The translations under genes and the position numbers were made by a program. Shown here piece after piece: positions 42,573 to 51,911 of a stretch of 64,000 nucleotides of DNA. The stretch's first letter is position 1. Each line of letters opens with the position of its first letter. The DNA comes from Doryteuthis pealeii (lineage: Eukaryota > Mollusca > Cephalopoda > Myopsida > Loliginidae), in NCBI GenBank assembly GCA_023376005.1, contig CM042148.1:76880296-76944295 (forward strand), given 5' to 3'. A model generated the notes under the pieces. The model did no database searches and had not been told where the DNA came from. It saw only the letters and a program-made list of their open reading frames with translations.

Positions 42573-42985
42573 TAATGGAGGCGCTCTTTTGTAATGGTTA
42601 TCGTCATAGGAAACCCACCAAATAAAAAACACACACACACACACAAAAACAAAAAAAAACGCTTTCTCTCTCAAGAACAGCAGGTGCCTGTTTCAGTTAG
42701 TCTTGGTGGTGCTTTCTCCTGAATCTCCGTTGAGCCCGGGATCTTCCTCGGGGCACATTGGTCATAGCTAGTTAGCCATCTCCATGACCAAGTTTATAGC
42801 TTGCCATTAAACAAACAAACCAAAATTAGACACACACACACACACACACCACACACACACACACACACACGGCGTACAGAGTTCAAATTCTAGATGAGGC
42901 TGTTTGCATTTCTCATTGTGCTAACCTTGTTATGTCAACCAGTCTATGAGAAAGAAAACTATGAATTCATGCACGTTAAACTCAG
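42573..42985 (+). repeat. SINE-2 deletion variant split by a LINE-tailed insert
   Basis: The head (42573-42612) and the rest (42872-42985, GGCGTACAGAGTTCAAATTC) match 39573-39706, including its deletion. Between them are (CA)n runs and about 200 bp ending TTGCCATTAAAC with (AAAC)n, a LINE-A-type tail. Confidence 0.6.
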
Positions 42986-43159
42986 CTTCAAAATCTACCT
43001 AGTGGCGGACGGGTAGGGTAAGTACATACTAGCGACCAATGCTTGTACTATTTCGAGGGACCGGAAAGAAGTAATAAAAAAATCTGTTATAACCTTAGTT
43101 ACTGGATTTTAAAAATCAACTAAAATGCCTACTTGCTATCTAACACCTCCGGTAACCCA

Positions 43160-43230
43160 GCAGAAAAGTGGAGGTGTGATTTACAGGTGACGGATCAGGG
43201 TTCAATCCTGGCTGATACATCTATAGAAAA
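43160..43230 (+). repeat. tRNA-like SINE head fragment
   Basis: CAGGTGACGGATCAGGGTTC then AATCCTGGCTG gives a good B-box and T-stem. No second copy found in the window, so the family is unknown. Confidence 0.3.
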
Positions 43231-43260
43231 GTTAGAAGAAGAAAAACAATCATGTAAGCG

Positions 43261-43371
43261 TATGTTTATAGGCAAATGGTGGTTGAGTTATTTTCAAAAA
43301 GGTTAGGACAGTTACTTTCCAGACCCGAAGAGAAAAGGGTGACTAGGTGATGTCTTATAGTTTTATATAGT

Positions 43372-43423
<52 letters not shown>

Positions 43424-43560
43424 GTCTTATATATAGTCTTATATAGTCTTATATGTTTATAGGCAAATGGTGGTTGAGTTATTTTCAAATGTTAAGACAT
43501 TTACTTTCCAGATCTGAAAAGAAAAAGGTGACTAGGTGATGTCTTATAGTCTTATATAGT

Positions 43561-43604
<44 letters not shown>

Positions 43605-43707
43605 TATATGTTTATAGGCAAATGGTGGTTGAGTTATTTTCAAAAAGTTTAGGACAGTTACTTTCCAGACCCGAAGAGAAAAAGGTGACTAGGTAATGTC
43701 TTATAAT
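43261..43707 (+). repeat. Three direct copies of a ~100-bp unit separated by (TA)n
   Basis: The unit GGCAAATGGTGGTTGAGTTA to GGTGACTAGGTGATGTC occurs at 43261-43377, 43452-43563 and 43608-43707. Long (TA)n with GTCTTATATAG linkers fills the gaps. Copies differ at a few bases. Confidence 0.8.
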
Positions 43708-43719
43708 TATTTACTAAGC

Positions 43720-43832
43720 TTAACTTAGATGTGACACAAGGCCAGAAGTATGGAGCGCCCAAATGAGAATCGAACTCACTAACAAGGGTCTGCAAATCTT
43801 GTTTGCTAACCATTACACCAAATGAGGTGCCC
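43720..43832 (-). repeat. SINE-4 copy, best preserved
   Basis: Minus strand: CATTTGGTGTAATGGTTAGC, AGACCCTTGTTAGTGAG, GTTCGATTCTCATTTGGG, CTTCTGGCCTTGTGTCACAT. Both pol III-type boxes are recognisable. Confidence 0.6.
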
Positions 43833-43889
43833 TAGGCGATGTCTTATAACTGAAATAGACATTTCCTCTGTCGACTAACCAAACTTTTC

Positions 43890-44205
43890 TCACTTAAAAA
43901 AGCTGCAGGCACAGGCATTGCTTGATATGCAATACATGACTTGTCCTTTATGTGTACAAAGGCTGGCTGTAGCCTAAAACGGCAAAAACATGAATTTTAT
44001 TAAACATGGGCTTCAAATCGGTCTATTATGTGACCAGTGTGGAAGGCTGTGTATGAGCAAGGTTGGCCTGATCGGTCACCAATCTGTGCATCGGTGGGAT
44101 GGACTGATAAAATACCCTGTGCTCCCTGGAATTACCTGTAAATGTGGGAAGATGTGCAAGACTTTGGCAGGACTAAAGAGCCACTTTCGTGCAGCTCATT
44201 GTTGA
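43890..44205 (+). pseudogene. C2H2 zinc-finger remnant, probably from a retroelement
   Basis: The ORF 43990-44205 (71 codons) contains two fingers: C14-x2-C17-x12-H30-x3-H34 and C50-x-C52-x12-H65-x4-H70, each with the GL..H pattern. Just upstream (43940-43990) TCPLC and AGCSLKRQKHE form a third finger broken by frameshifts. It ends RAAHC then a stop. Fingers of this look (CGR.C.S..GL..H) occur at the C-terminus of some non-LTR retrotransposon proteins; a host zinc-finger exon is the alternative. No RT is visible upstream. Confidence 0.4.
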
Positions 44206-44251
44206 AATTTTTGAAGCTCACCATTATACTCTTTGAACGGTTGAACTTTTC

Positions 44252-44252
44252 T

Positions 44253-44304
<52 letters not shown>
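44252..44304. repeat. (TA)n microsatellite
   Basis: Two TA runs interrupted by one TTA step, directly 3' of the zinc-finger ORF. Confidence 0.9.
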
Positions 44305-44306
<2 letters not shown>

Positions 44307-44499
44307 AGCAATGGCAATACTTGAACACGAGTTGTGAGACCGACCCATGAAGAAATGTTAACATAGAAAATAAACATGAATGTTTTTTGTAACAACGTCT
44401 GTTTTTTTACCACCCGGATCAAGTGAAAGACACCTATCGTCAACCTTTCTTCTTTGAATTTGGTTTGTTTTGTTGTTTTTTTTTTTTTGGTGGGGGGGG

Positions 44500-44730
44500 T
44501 GAGCGTTAGGGAGCGGGGTTTAATTACATATCAACTTTCGTTGGTTATCTAATACCAAATTTATCCTTGTACAGTAGTGGTACTATTTAACCCGTAGTTG
44601 AGGGATCAGGGAATCCTACTTTTAGGAGTGTTAGTCAGGAAATGGACATAATAGCGCGACTGTAGCTCGAACTCGCAAACTACGATGTCGCAGTCCAGCA
44701 CATTAGCCACTACGCCACGGGGACACACCC
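44500..44730 (-). repeat. SINE-5 copy, near full length
   Basis: Minus strand: GTGTCCCCGTGGCGTAGTGG, GGACTGCGACATCGTAG, GCGAGTTCGAGCTACAGTCG, AAATAGTACCACTACTG, ACCAACGAAAGTTGATATG, TAATTAAAC. The clearest example of tRNA head plus LINE-A tail. Confidence 0.7.
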
Positions 44731-45002
44731 TTTGGGACTTTCGATATTTTCGACAGTCCCGACTATTACATACTTAATATATTTAGATAATAAAAAAATA
44801 GAAATATAAAGTTTCAGTTTAGATAACCTGACGACACAAAGTAACAACATATGCGGTTTTTTTTTCCATTTTCAAAAACCAATTATTTGAAGTCGTAATA
44901 GTAACAATAGAAAATCTGGTGGACGAAAGTCTGGTCGTACTTAAGTTAGGAGATAACAAATAGACCAAAAAAGACATCTACTAAATGAATATACAACAGA
45001 AA

Positions 45003-45522
45003 ATCGTGGTGTAATGGGTATCAGCGATGATCAAAACTTCTATTTCAATAGAAATGGATCTACGAGACTAGCTCGCTAACCATTACACTATGATGATAAA
45101 CCCTTTTTATCCAACCAGTTAGCCATGGATAGGACACAAGATCGCAAGTATGCGGCATCCAGTGAGGATCGAACTCGCTATTATAGTAGTAATGGATCTG
45201 TGAGACTAGCTTGCTAACGACTACACCATGATTGGATGCCTTTTATCCAACCAGTTAGATATGGTTAGGATATGATAAGATCGCAAGTATGTGGCATCCA
45301 GCGAGAACCGAACCTTCTATTACAGTAGTAGTGTATCTGCGACACTAGCTTGCTAACTATTACACCACGGTGGGACGCCCTTTTTATCCAACTCGTTTGC
45401 TATGGATAAGATGTGACACAAGTACGCAAACATAGGGCTTCCAGCGACTATCGAACTCTCTATTATAGTAGTAGAGGTTCTGCGAGACTAGCTTGCTAAC
45501 CATTCCACCTAATGGGAGGCCT
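45003..45522 (-). repeat. Tandem array of SINE-3 monomers
   Basis: Four head-to-tail minus-strand units (45003-45110 partial, 45111-45242, 45243-45380, 45381-45522). Each has TAGCAAGCTAGT.TCGCAGA, a TAATAG.GAG..CGAT B-box region and TATCC...TGG(A/T)TAAAA. Period is about 137 bp, with unit-to-unit divergence of perhaps 15-20% by eye. Confidence 0.75.
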
Positions 45523-45543
45523 AATCTAAATGAAGATGTATAG

Positions 45544-45766
45544 TGTTATGAACTGTTTAGGGGGCAATGAATAAATACTCAACACGAAGATAGAAGTAAA
45601 GAACAGATGTATTCAACACATATCAAGTACAAAATGAGGAGGGTTTCATTGGTACAACGTACACGAAGTCATGCACTTGCTACTTCTCACTTGAGCAGCT
45701 TTGTCCTGCTAAATGGTATATTTGGGTAAGTCCATTGTTCTGGTCATAGGTGAGTCACCTACAACA
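45544..45766. mobile_element. Candidate short solo LTR (223 bp)
   Basis: TGTTATG...CTACAACA, with TATAG on the left and TATAT on the right (4 of 5 match). Its start resembles the solo LTR at 13818 (TGTT.TG, CTG.TTAGG, GAATAAATAC). It adjoins the SINE-3 array. Confidence 0.45.
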
Positions 45767-45805
45767 TATATACACACTGCTGAGCAACTTATATGATAAA
45801 GTGCA

Positions 45806-46086
45806 TGGTGTAATGGTTAAAGTCATAGGAAATGGACTCGTCACCCCGAGTTCAAATCCTGAACGTGGCAATTGCATTTCACTTAGCGCTAATACCCTTG
45901 GGAAAGGTATGAATTCTACTCTCCCTCCAGCTATGAGTAAATAGTAGGGCAGATTGGGCTCTTTAACCTTGGTTAGGCAACCAGTCTAGGAAAAGGGAAA
46001 CTCTGAATTCAAACCTGTTAAACTCCGCTTATGAAATTGACCTTGTGTCGCATCCTGCTCGTGCGGGGGAGTTGGTAAATATATAT
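45806..46086 (+). repeat. SINE-2 full-length reference copy with 13-bp duplication
   Basis: Flanked by an exact ATGATAAAGTGCA at 45793-45805 and 46087-46099, which fixes the family's true ends. It runs from TGGTGTAATGGTTAAAGTC (A box) through GAGTTCAAATCCTG (B box), TTTCACTTAGCGCTAATACC and TTGACCTTGTGTCGCATCC to GGGGGAGTTGG and (TA)n. Length is 281 bp. Confidence 0.85.
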
Positions 46087-46249
46087 ATGATAAAGTGCAG
46101 TACAGCAGACCCTGTAAGCGACCTGTGACTTGTGTGACAGACTCAGCAAAACTTAAAAACTTATAAAAATTATTTTATCTAAACGTCAAGACGAGTCAGT
46201 ACCAATTCTTGATACTTTTTAATCAACAGTCTCGATATTTTTTATCAGC

Positions 46250-46253
<4 letters not shown>

Positions 46254-46286
<33 letters not shown>

Positions 46287-46372
46287 AAATACGGGATTGC
46301 AGCCGGTAGAGCGCCCGCTTCGGAATCGCAAAATTCAAGGTTCAGTACCGGTCCCCACCAACTAAGGAACGG
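46254..46372 (+). repeat. Poly-T run and SINE-1 head fragment
   Basis: About 30 T, then a decayed tRNA-like head (GCAGCCGGTAGAGCGCCC, GGTTCAGTACCGGTCC, CCAACTAAGG) without the SINE-1 body. Confidence 0.5.
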
Positions 46373-46399
46373 TCCCTGACATATGTTACGTCATACAGA

Positions 46400-46930
46400 A
46401 CATAAGTACTGGAGCGGGGTCATCTAGTGACGAGCAAAAAAACAAAAAAAAACAATGACACATTCTAATTAATTGTTATAATAGACATTACTATATCCAA
46501 GGGCTGATTGTGTATATGGGCCGTGGTTCTTCGGGACAGTCGTCTAGACGAGAGGAAATTTCATTTTTCTGTGAATTATAGTACGGGTAGGACTTCTGTC
46601 GTCTCGTAGCTCTGAGACGTTCGTTCTTTTCCGGGCCGTAGGCATGATGCCGCCTTCTCTGCTCAGTGTGTAAGTGTTCACACCACCTCCAGCACATGAG
46701 ACCTATACTTATACCGGCCCGGTTTTCCGGTACTGATCATTGTTTATACTATCCTCTTTCTATGTGACTTCAACATTACCCGCACTTCCTGAACCTGCAC
46801 CCGGCGACATCGAGGTCATTTCTATGTCATCACAATGTGATGTGTCCTATGATATTTCCTGGTTACTATATTATACTTGAAATATAATTGGATGCCCGAG
46901 ATGAATTATCTTTATAAAGCTAAAGGATTC
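46400..46930. other. Possibly unique sequence with a 68-codon minus ORF
   Basis: The ORF 46491-46697 (minus; HHAYGPEKNERLRATRRQKS) is rich in charged residues and GC compared with its surroundings, and no repeat family covers it. I recognise no domain. It may be an exon or a decayed element. Confidence 0.25.
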
Positions 46931-46951
46931 CAACAGCCCTTCTGGGGGAGA

Positions 46952-47380
46952 AGTGGATTCATGCCTTTTTCATGGGAATAAAAGTGAAATGAACATAAAC
47001 GTTCTCAGTTGGAGTGGTACCTACTCCGCCGATTCCATTCACTCTAGAGCACTGGGGAGTGTAGACTATCCCTTCATCGCAACTACTCCCAGGTCCACTC
47101 TGACCCGGAGTGGTAGGACCTGTTAGGGTCCCATTTATGAGTTAACTAGAAAAAAATGATTTTAAGAAATGTGTTTAAAAATTTAGTTAAGTCATAAATG
47201 GGACCCTAACAGGTCCTACCACTCCAGGTCAGAGTGGACCTGGGAGTAATTGCGATGAAGGGATACTCTACACTCCCCAGTGCTCTAGAGTGAATGGAAT
47301 CGGCGGAATAGGTACCACTCCAACTGAGAACGTTTATGTTCATTTCGCTTTTATTCCCTTGAAAAAGGCATGAATCCACT
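46952..47380. repeat. ~430-bp inverted repeat built from TAIL-7 sequence
   Basis: Arms of about 197 bp (46952-47148 and 47183-47380) are nearly identical inverted. Example: GTGGATTCATGCC on the left, GGCATGAATCCAC on the right. The content is a TAIL-7 segment (GGTCCCATTTATGAG, CCGGAGTGGTAGG) with ~34 bp between the arms. The rest of the TAIL-7, with variant B tail (ACAAGGGTTGACATGCC), continues to about 47475. Confidence 0.8.
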
Positions 47381-47705
47381 ATATTTGAATGCCCATCAAG
47401 AATAAATAAAACAAAACCTCTTCGGCTTAAACTAACCCCACAAGGGTTGACATGCCGTAAAATCTAAGCAACCAACCCAACAACTTTTTTTTATTCCAAA
47501 ATACTCCTCGTTTCTTTTAGCCTTTTAAACTAATAAGGGGGATCTTGTTGGTGGAAGGAAGAATACCAAGAGGATACAATTGGTTTCTTAAATGTCTTAC
47601 ATAGTAACGATGAGGATATTGCTTTCATTGACGTCAAGTTCACAAGGCTAATAGCAGGGTGACAACGATTGATGGACGTCATTAGGAAGAGCGCGTAAAC
47701 GCCTC

Positions 47706-47715
47706 TCCTATCCCC

Positions 47716-47767
<52 letters not shown>
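47706..47767. repeat. (CT)n microsatellite
   Basis: About 30 CT units with one CCT interruption. Confidence 0.9.
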
Positions 47768-47768
<1 letters not shown>

Positions 47769-48089
47769 TCCGCTACAGAAGCAAGAGTGCGTGAAAATAA
47801 GTTGTGGGTATGTGCGTTGTTTAAAGTAATGTGTACTCATGTGTAAAAAGCTCGCGCTGATCGCAATTTTAGAAGTTCTGTTTGACGACGTAGAAATATT
47901 CTTACAACTATTTAAGCATTTTTCAAGACTGAGAGGGAAGAAATTTACGAAAATATTCATTTTTTTTAAAGTGCCGAATTCATCTTGTACCAGGACTCCC
48001 ACCAAGAAGTTTTAGGAACGGAAAAATGTATCCTCATTCATTTAAAAACTGGTTTCTATATAATACTAAACTAAACTTCTCATTATGAA

Positions 48090-48189
48090 CACACACACAC
48101 ATATGTATATATATATATAATATATGTATATATATATATATATTATATATATATATATGTATATGTATATATATATGTATATATATATA

Positions 48190-48240
<51 letters not shown>

Positions 48241-48290
48241 TATATATATATATATATAATATATATATGTATGTATTTTTGTATATGTAT
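48090..48290. repeat. (TA)n-rich block
   Basis: TA runs broken by GT and TTA steps, 200 bp. Confidence 0.9.
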
Positions 48291-48339
48291 AAGTATAACT
48301 TACCGGTGGGTATAAGAACGATCGTTGGAAGCGCACAAT

Positions 48340-48652
<313 letters not shown>

Positions 48653-48659
48653 CTTGGAC

Positions 48660-49075
48660 TCAGTGTTATCTCTGTTTAGTCTCTATATTTCTCTATCTTT
48701 TTTTCTTCACTCTTTTCACCCTATTTACATATATTTCTTAATCGTGAATATTTTTCTTCGATTTTAGTTTTGTTGAGCGAGAAACGAAACCGATTAGCTT
48801 GCTTTTCCTCGCTTAGTTTTTAATATTCATTATGAAAAATATGGTCTCTTTATTGCTATCAAAATTTTGAATCCCTAAAAGGATATTTAAATTTCTGTTA
48901 CTGTGACATTAGTAATTTATCCTAGGGTACTCAATATACCAAACATTGAACTATAATAATTTATTGTAGAAAAACGTTCCCACATACCTACTAGCAAATA
49001 TATATAAATAATAGTAAGGTAGCATATCCTGACGAGATCTATTAGAGATCGAAAACATGGTAGACCCATTATTTT
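48660..49075. other. AT-rich spacer
   Basis: No supported feature. CTAGCAAATATATATAAAT at 48991 resembles the Hel-1 end but without the hairpin. Confidence 0.35.
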
Positions 49076-49078
49076 TCT

Positions 49079-49318
49079 ACAATAGCTTAGTCGGTAGAGT
49101 GTTCGGCTAGAAACCACAAGGTTCCTAGTTCGATACCGGTCCTCGCCAACTCAGCGTATGAGTAGCACAGGGATCTGTGCGGTAAAGTAAGGAGCTGATG
49201 GTAGGTGTGGCGCTCCACCTCAGATGCTAAATACAATCTCCTTGGTCTAGCGCTATTGAAAAGGGGATAGGCTCCCTCGCTGATTGGCTGATACCGACTT
49301 TAGGCCGCCCCGACTTTA

Positions 49319-49322
<4 letters not shown>
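49079..49322 (+). repeat. SINE-1 copy, full length
   Basis: AATAGCTTAGTCGGTAGAG, GTTCGATACCGGTCC, GTATGAGTAGCACAGGGATC, CTAGCGCTATTG, GATACCGACTTTAGGCC, CGACTTTACTTTT, then (TA)n(GT)n to 49375. Very close to 5745-5998 and 63681-63928. Confidence 0.75.
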
Positions 49323-49357
<35 letters not shown>

Positions 49358-49540
49358 GTGTGTGTGTGTGTGTGTTTGGATAATTGTTATCCATCAAAAA
49401 CGGCACAACATAGTGAGATTTTTATTAGAGCAATACATTTAGTTTTCTTAAAAAATAAAGCAATTTCTAATTAAATTTGCAATCAAATGATGATTTTAGG
49501 GTTCGGCATTCGTGTTGGATACCATTTTATTTTCACTGAT

Positions 49541-49827
49541 TGGTTGATTGGTCGCGTTTTACAACATGTCAACTCCTGTTGGGTTATCTTATGCCAAAGA
49601 CGTTTTGTCTTGTTCATTCTTGTTGGGTATTAATTTTTTTTGAAACTAAATTTTTTTAACTCATTTTTTAAAAATTCCTTTTTTGTCTATTTATTTTGAT
49701 CTAATAGGTGGGACCCTGATAGATAGTACCATTCCGGGTCATAGTGTACCTGGGAGTAAGGGTAATGAAGGGGTACTCTAAACTCCCAAAATCTCTAGAA
49801 TCGGAACCTCACCATTAGTTGCACCTA
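49541..49827 (-). repeat. TAIL-7 copy, variant B end
   Basis: ACATGTCAACTCCTGTTGGG, GGTGGGACCCTGATAG, CATTCCGGGTCATAGTG, GGAACCTCACCATTAG. 5'-truncated. Confidence 0.6.
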
Positions 49828-50058
49828 TTTTATTTTAATCACCCGAATTCTCGATAGAACAGCAATAGCTATGAAATGCTGATAAGAATCCTCCATTCCT
49901 TTCAAAATGGAAGCATCAGTATATTTCACGGATCCGTGCAGCAACGGAACGGGTTCACGAATCATCGAGTCATTTTTAAAAAGCATCATTATGTAGGGCT
50001 CTACTAGATGTGGCAAAGATTTTACTGGCGTAGTTAAAGAAATTCTAAGACTATTCAC
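49825..50058 (-). other. Unassigned 77-codon ORF
   Basis: ATG-started frame with balanced, protein-like composition (KSLPHLVEPYIMMLF, DSMIREPVPLLHGS, GMEDSYQHFIAIAVL). It abuts a TAIL-7 but is not part of it. No domain recognised; it could be an exon or an old gene fragment. Confidence 0.3.
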
Positions 50059-50450
50059 GTACTCATTTTCTTAATCATTGTGGCATACCAATGATAAAAC
50101 TGTTGTCGAAATAATGGTTAGTGAGACAAAATTCAGGGGGCGGGGCTGTACTCATGTTATTCTTGATGGTATTTTTGCAAGTGACAACATGATGGGTAAC
50201 ATAATTGTCGACAAAATGCGCTAAACACATTTACTGATATATGACACATGAGCATTTTCTGGTATATTGTGTATTACTTCTGACACATGCATTCAGTGCA
50301 TATTGTTTTCTTTTGAAAAAAGAAAAAAGCAAAAACAAAAACAAAAACAAAACAAAAAACAAACATGGGGCACAAATACGGTCGATGACACTACGGGGGC
50401 GGGGCAAAAGCCACACACACACGCGCGCAAATACATATGTGTGTGTTTTA
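50059..50450. other. Spacer with A-rich (CAAAAA)n patch
   Basis: No supported feature beyond the A-rich low-complexity run at 50315-50365. Confidence 0.35.
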
Positions 50451-50451
50451 G

Positions 50452-50627
50452 AGGACAGTTTATCTCAGTCGGTAGAGTATCCGCCTCGGAGTTCTAAGGT
50501 TTCGGGTTGGGTACCGGCCCTAGCCAACTCAGTGCATGAGTAGCACAGCTTGGCTGTGTGCTGTAAAGCGGGGAGCTGATAGTAGGTGTGGCGCTCCGCC
50601 TCAGACGCAAAAAAAAGTAAAGTAAAG

Positions 50628-50629
<2 letters not shown>
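50452..50629 (+). repeat. SINE-1 copy, 3'-shortened
   Basis: GGACAGTTTATCTCAGTCGG, GGTTGGGTACCGGCC, GCATGAGTAGCACAGC, GTAGGTGTGGCGC, then directly to AAAGTAAAGTAAAG and (TA)n. The CTAGCGCTA...GATACCGAC region is missing. Confidence 0.65.

Positions 50630-50630
<1 letters not shown>

Positions 50631-50667
<37 letters not shown>
50631..50667. repeat. (TA)n microsatellite
   Basis: About 18 TA units at the SINE-1 3' end. Confidence 0.9.
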
Positions 50668-50671
<4 letters not shown>

Positions 50672-50996
50672 TATATTTAATATACCAAGCGTGTTGGTAG
50701 ATCCTTGCGGGGAGAAAAAACCCAGCAGAAAGTTTGATTGTAAAAATATACTACCAAACATCAACCAGGAAGAAAAACATTTTTGAAAAAAAGAAAGGAC
50801 CAAGATATTCGTACCAACAAAAAATAATCTATTGGTACAGTATTTGGCCAAAAGAAAAAACAATTTATATGTATATATATGTATATAAGATATATATATA
50901 TATATATTCATATAACCGCTAGGAGAAGCTAATATGTAAAAAGTGCTCGATACCTAAGTAGAGCCAAGTAATAAAGATAATCTAATGAGTCAGACG

Positions 50997-51033
50997 AACC
51001 TACTATTAGTTTCGCATAAAGCTCTTCAGGGCT
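50997..51033 (-). ncRNA. Type I hammerhead ribozyme
   Basis: Read on the minus strand: AGCC | CTGAAGA | GC-TTTAT-GC | GAAA | CT-AAT-AG | T A | GGTT. Stem I is GGTT with AGCC (one G-U). Stem II is GC/GC with loop TTTAT. Stem III is ACT/AGT with loop AAT. CTGANGA and GAAA are present. Cleavage would follow the A of the TA at position 17. All conserved core bases are in place. Confidence 0.7.
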
Positions 51034-51052
51034 AAAATCCGACTCGGATTTT

Positions 51053-51089
51053 AGCCCTGAAGAGCTTTATCCGAAACTAATAGTAGGTT
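51053..51089 (+). ncRNA. Type I hammerhead ribozyme, stem II mutated
   Basis: Same motif on the plus strand, but stem II reads GC-TTTAT-CC, leaving a single outer G-C pair. Core bases and stems I and III are intact. Likely weaker than the minus-strand copy. Confidence 0.6.
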
Positions 51090-51104
51090 CGTCTGACTCA
51101 TTAG

Positions 51105-51107
<3 letters not shown>

Positions 51108-51152
<45 letters not shown>
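51108..51152. repeat. (TA)n microsatellite
   Basis: About 22 TA units beside the palindrome. Confidence 0.9.
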
Positions 51153-51157
<5 letters not shown>

Positions 51158-51339
51158 CCGTTGGATTTTACGCTTCGAGTTGTGCAGGAAATGCCAATAA
51201 ACAATTATTTCTTAATGATCGTGACGCATCTTAGATTGATAGGCGTGCAAAAACAATGACGTCATTATTTGAATGAGACATTTAAAAGTTCTTTGATGAT
51301 TTGTTTGATCTGTCAAACTATTAAAAATGATTTTCCAGG

Positions 51340-51445
51340 TTGGGTCGTTGCTATGCTCGGATAAACAGCGAATATCTGAGGAAAGCCGGAGGATACAGTA
51401 GGCGAAACGTTGTGTTGTTACATACCACAATAAAGATGAGGAAAA
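51340..51445 (+). repeat. SINE-9-type hammerhead-like tail
   Basis: CTGAGGA (51376-51382), GCC...GGC, GAAAC (51404-51408), GTTGTG, and AATAAAGATGAGG (51429). It matches the 3' part of SINE-9 at 11678 and 19050. The stem II base pair next to the core is not Watson-Crick and stem I is unclear. Confidence 0.45.
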
Positions 51446-51510
51446 CAGTCTGAAAAATCAAAATTATACAGACCAAGCTTCATCTAAAAGATTCAGACAC
51501 ACACACACAC

Positions 51511-51517
<7 letters not shown>

Positions 51518-51572
<55 letters not shown>
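51518..51572. repeat. (TA)n microsatellite
   Basis: About 27 TA units, between the two hammerhead palindromes. Confidence 0.9.
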
Positions 51573-51577
<5 letters not shown>

Positions 51578-51696
51578 GTATATGTAAAAACAAAATTTCT
51601 TTTGCGATGAAACAAAGAAAATACAGTGCTCAATCACAGTTTGTAAGAGCTAATATTTATTTATTTTACAATGTTTTCATAGATCAATGTTCATTA

Positions 51697-51737
51697 TCAA
51701 CGACCGCGGTTTCATGCCGAAGCAATCATCAGGTTGA
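51697..51737 (-). ncRNA. Type I hammerhead ribozyme
   Basis: The same sequence as the plus-strand copy at 51835-51875, on the opposite strand. Core bases and stems are identical. Confidence 0.65.
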
Positions 51738-51834
51738 GAAGTAAGATCCAATGGTGTTTGTTGTGGTTCTTTACTCAAAATGTAGATGTGTCTTTGAGTA
51801 AAGAACCACAACAAACACCATTGGATCTTACTTC

Positions 51835-51875
51835 TCAACCTGATGATTGCTTCGGCATGAAACCGCGGTCGTTGA
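51835..51875 (+). ncRNA. Type I hammerhead ribozyme
   Basis: TCAAC | CTGATGA | T-TGC-TTCG-GCA-T | GAAA | CC-GC-GG | TC | GTTGA. Stem I is GTTGA with TCAAC. Stem II is TGC/GCA with a UUCG loop after one U-U mismatch next to the core. Stem III is A-CC/GG-U closing only two bases (GC), so it would be stable mainly in a dimer, as known for hammerheads of Penelope-like elements and retrozymes. Predicted cleavage is after C 51870. Confidence 0.7.
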
Positions 51876-51911
51876 TAATGAACATTGATCTATGAAAACA
51901 TTGTAAAATAA

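Larger units (their letters stand above)
50977..51109. mobile_element. Palindrome with hammerhead ribozymes on both arms
   Basis: Arms of ~65 bp (50977-51041, 51045-51109) are reverse complements with one visible mismatch. Each holds a hammerhead core. No ORF. A (TA)n run starts immediately at the right edge. It probably derives from the terminal repeat of a Penelope-like element or a retrozyme. Confidence 0.75.

Noticed and set aside
48991..49015. Hel-1 3' end
   Set aside because: CTAGCAAATATATA is present but the diagnostic hairpin and the rest of the element are missing.
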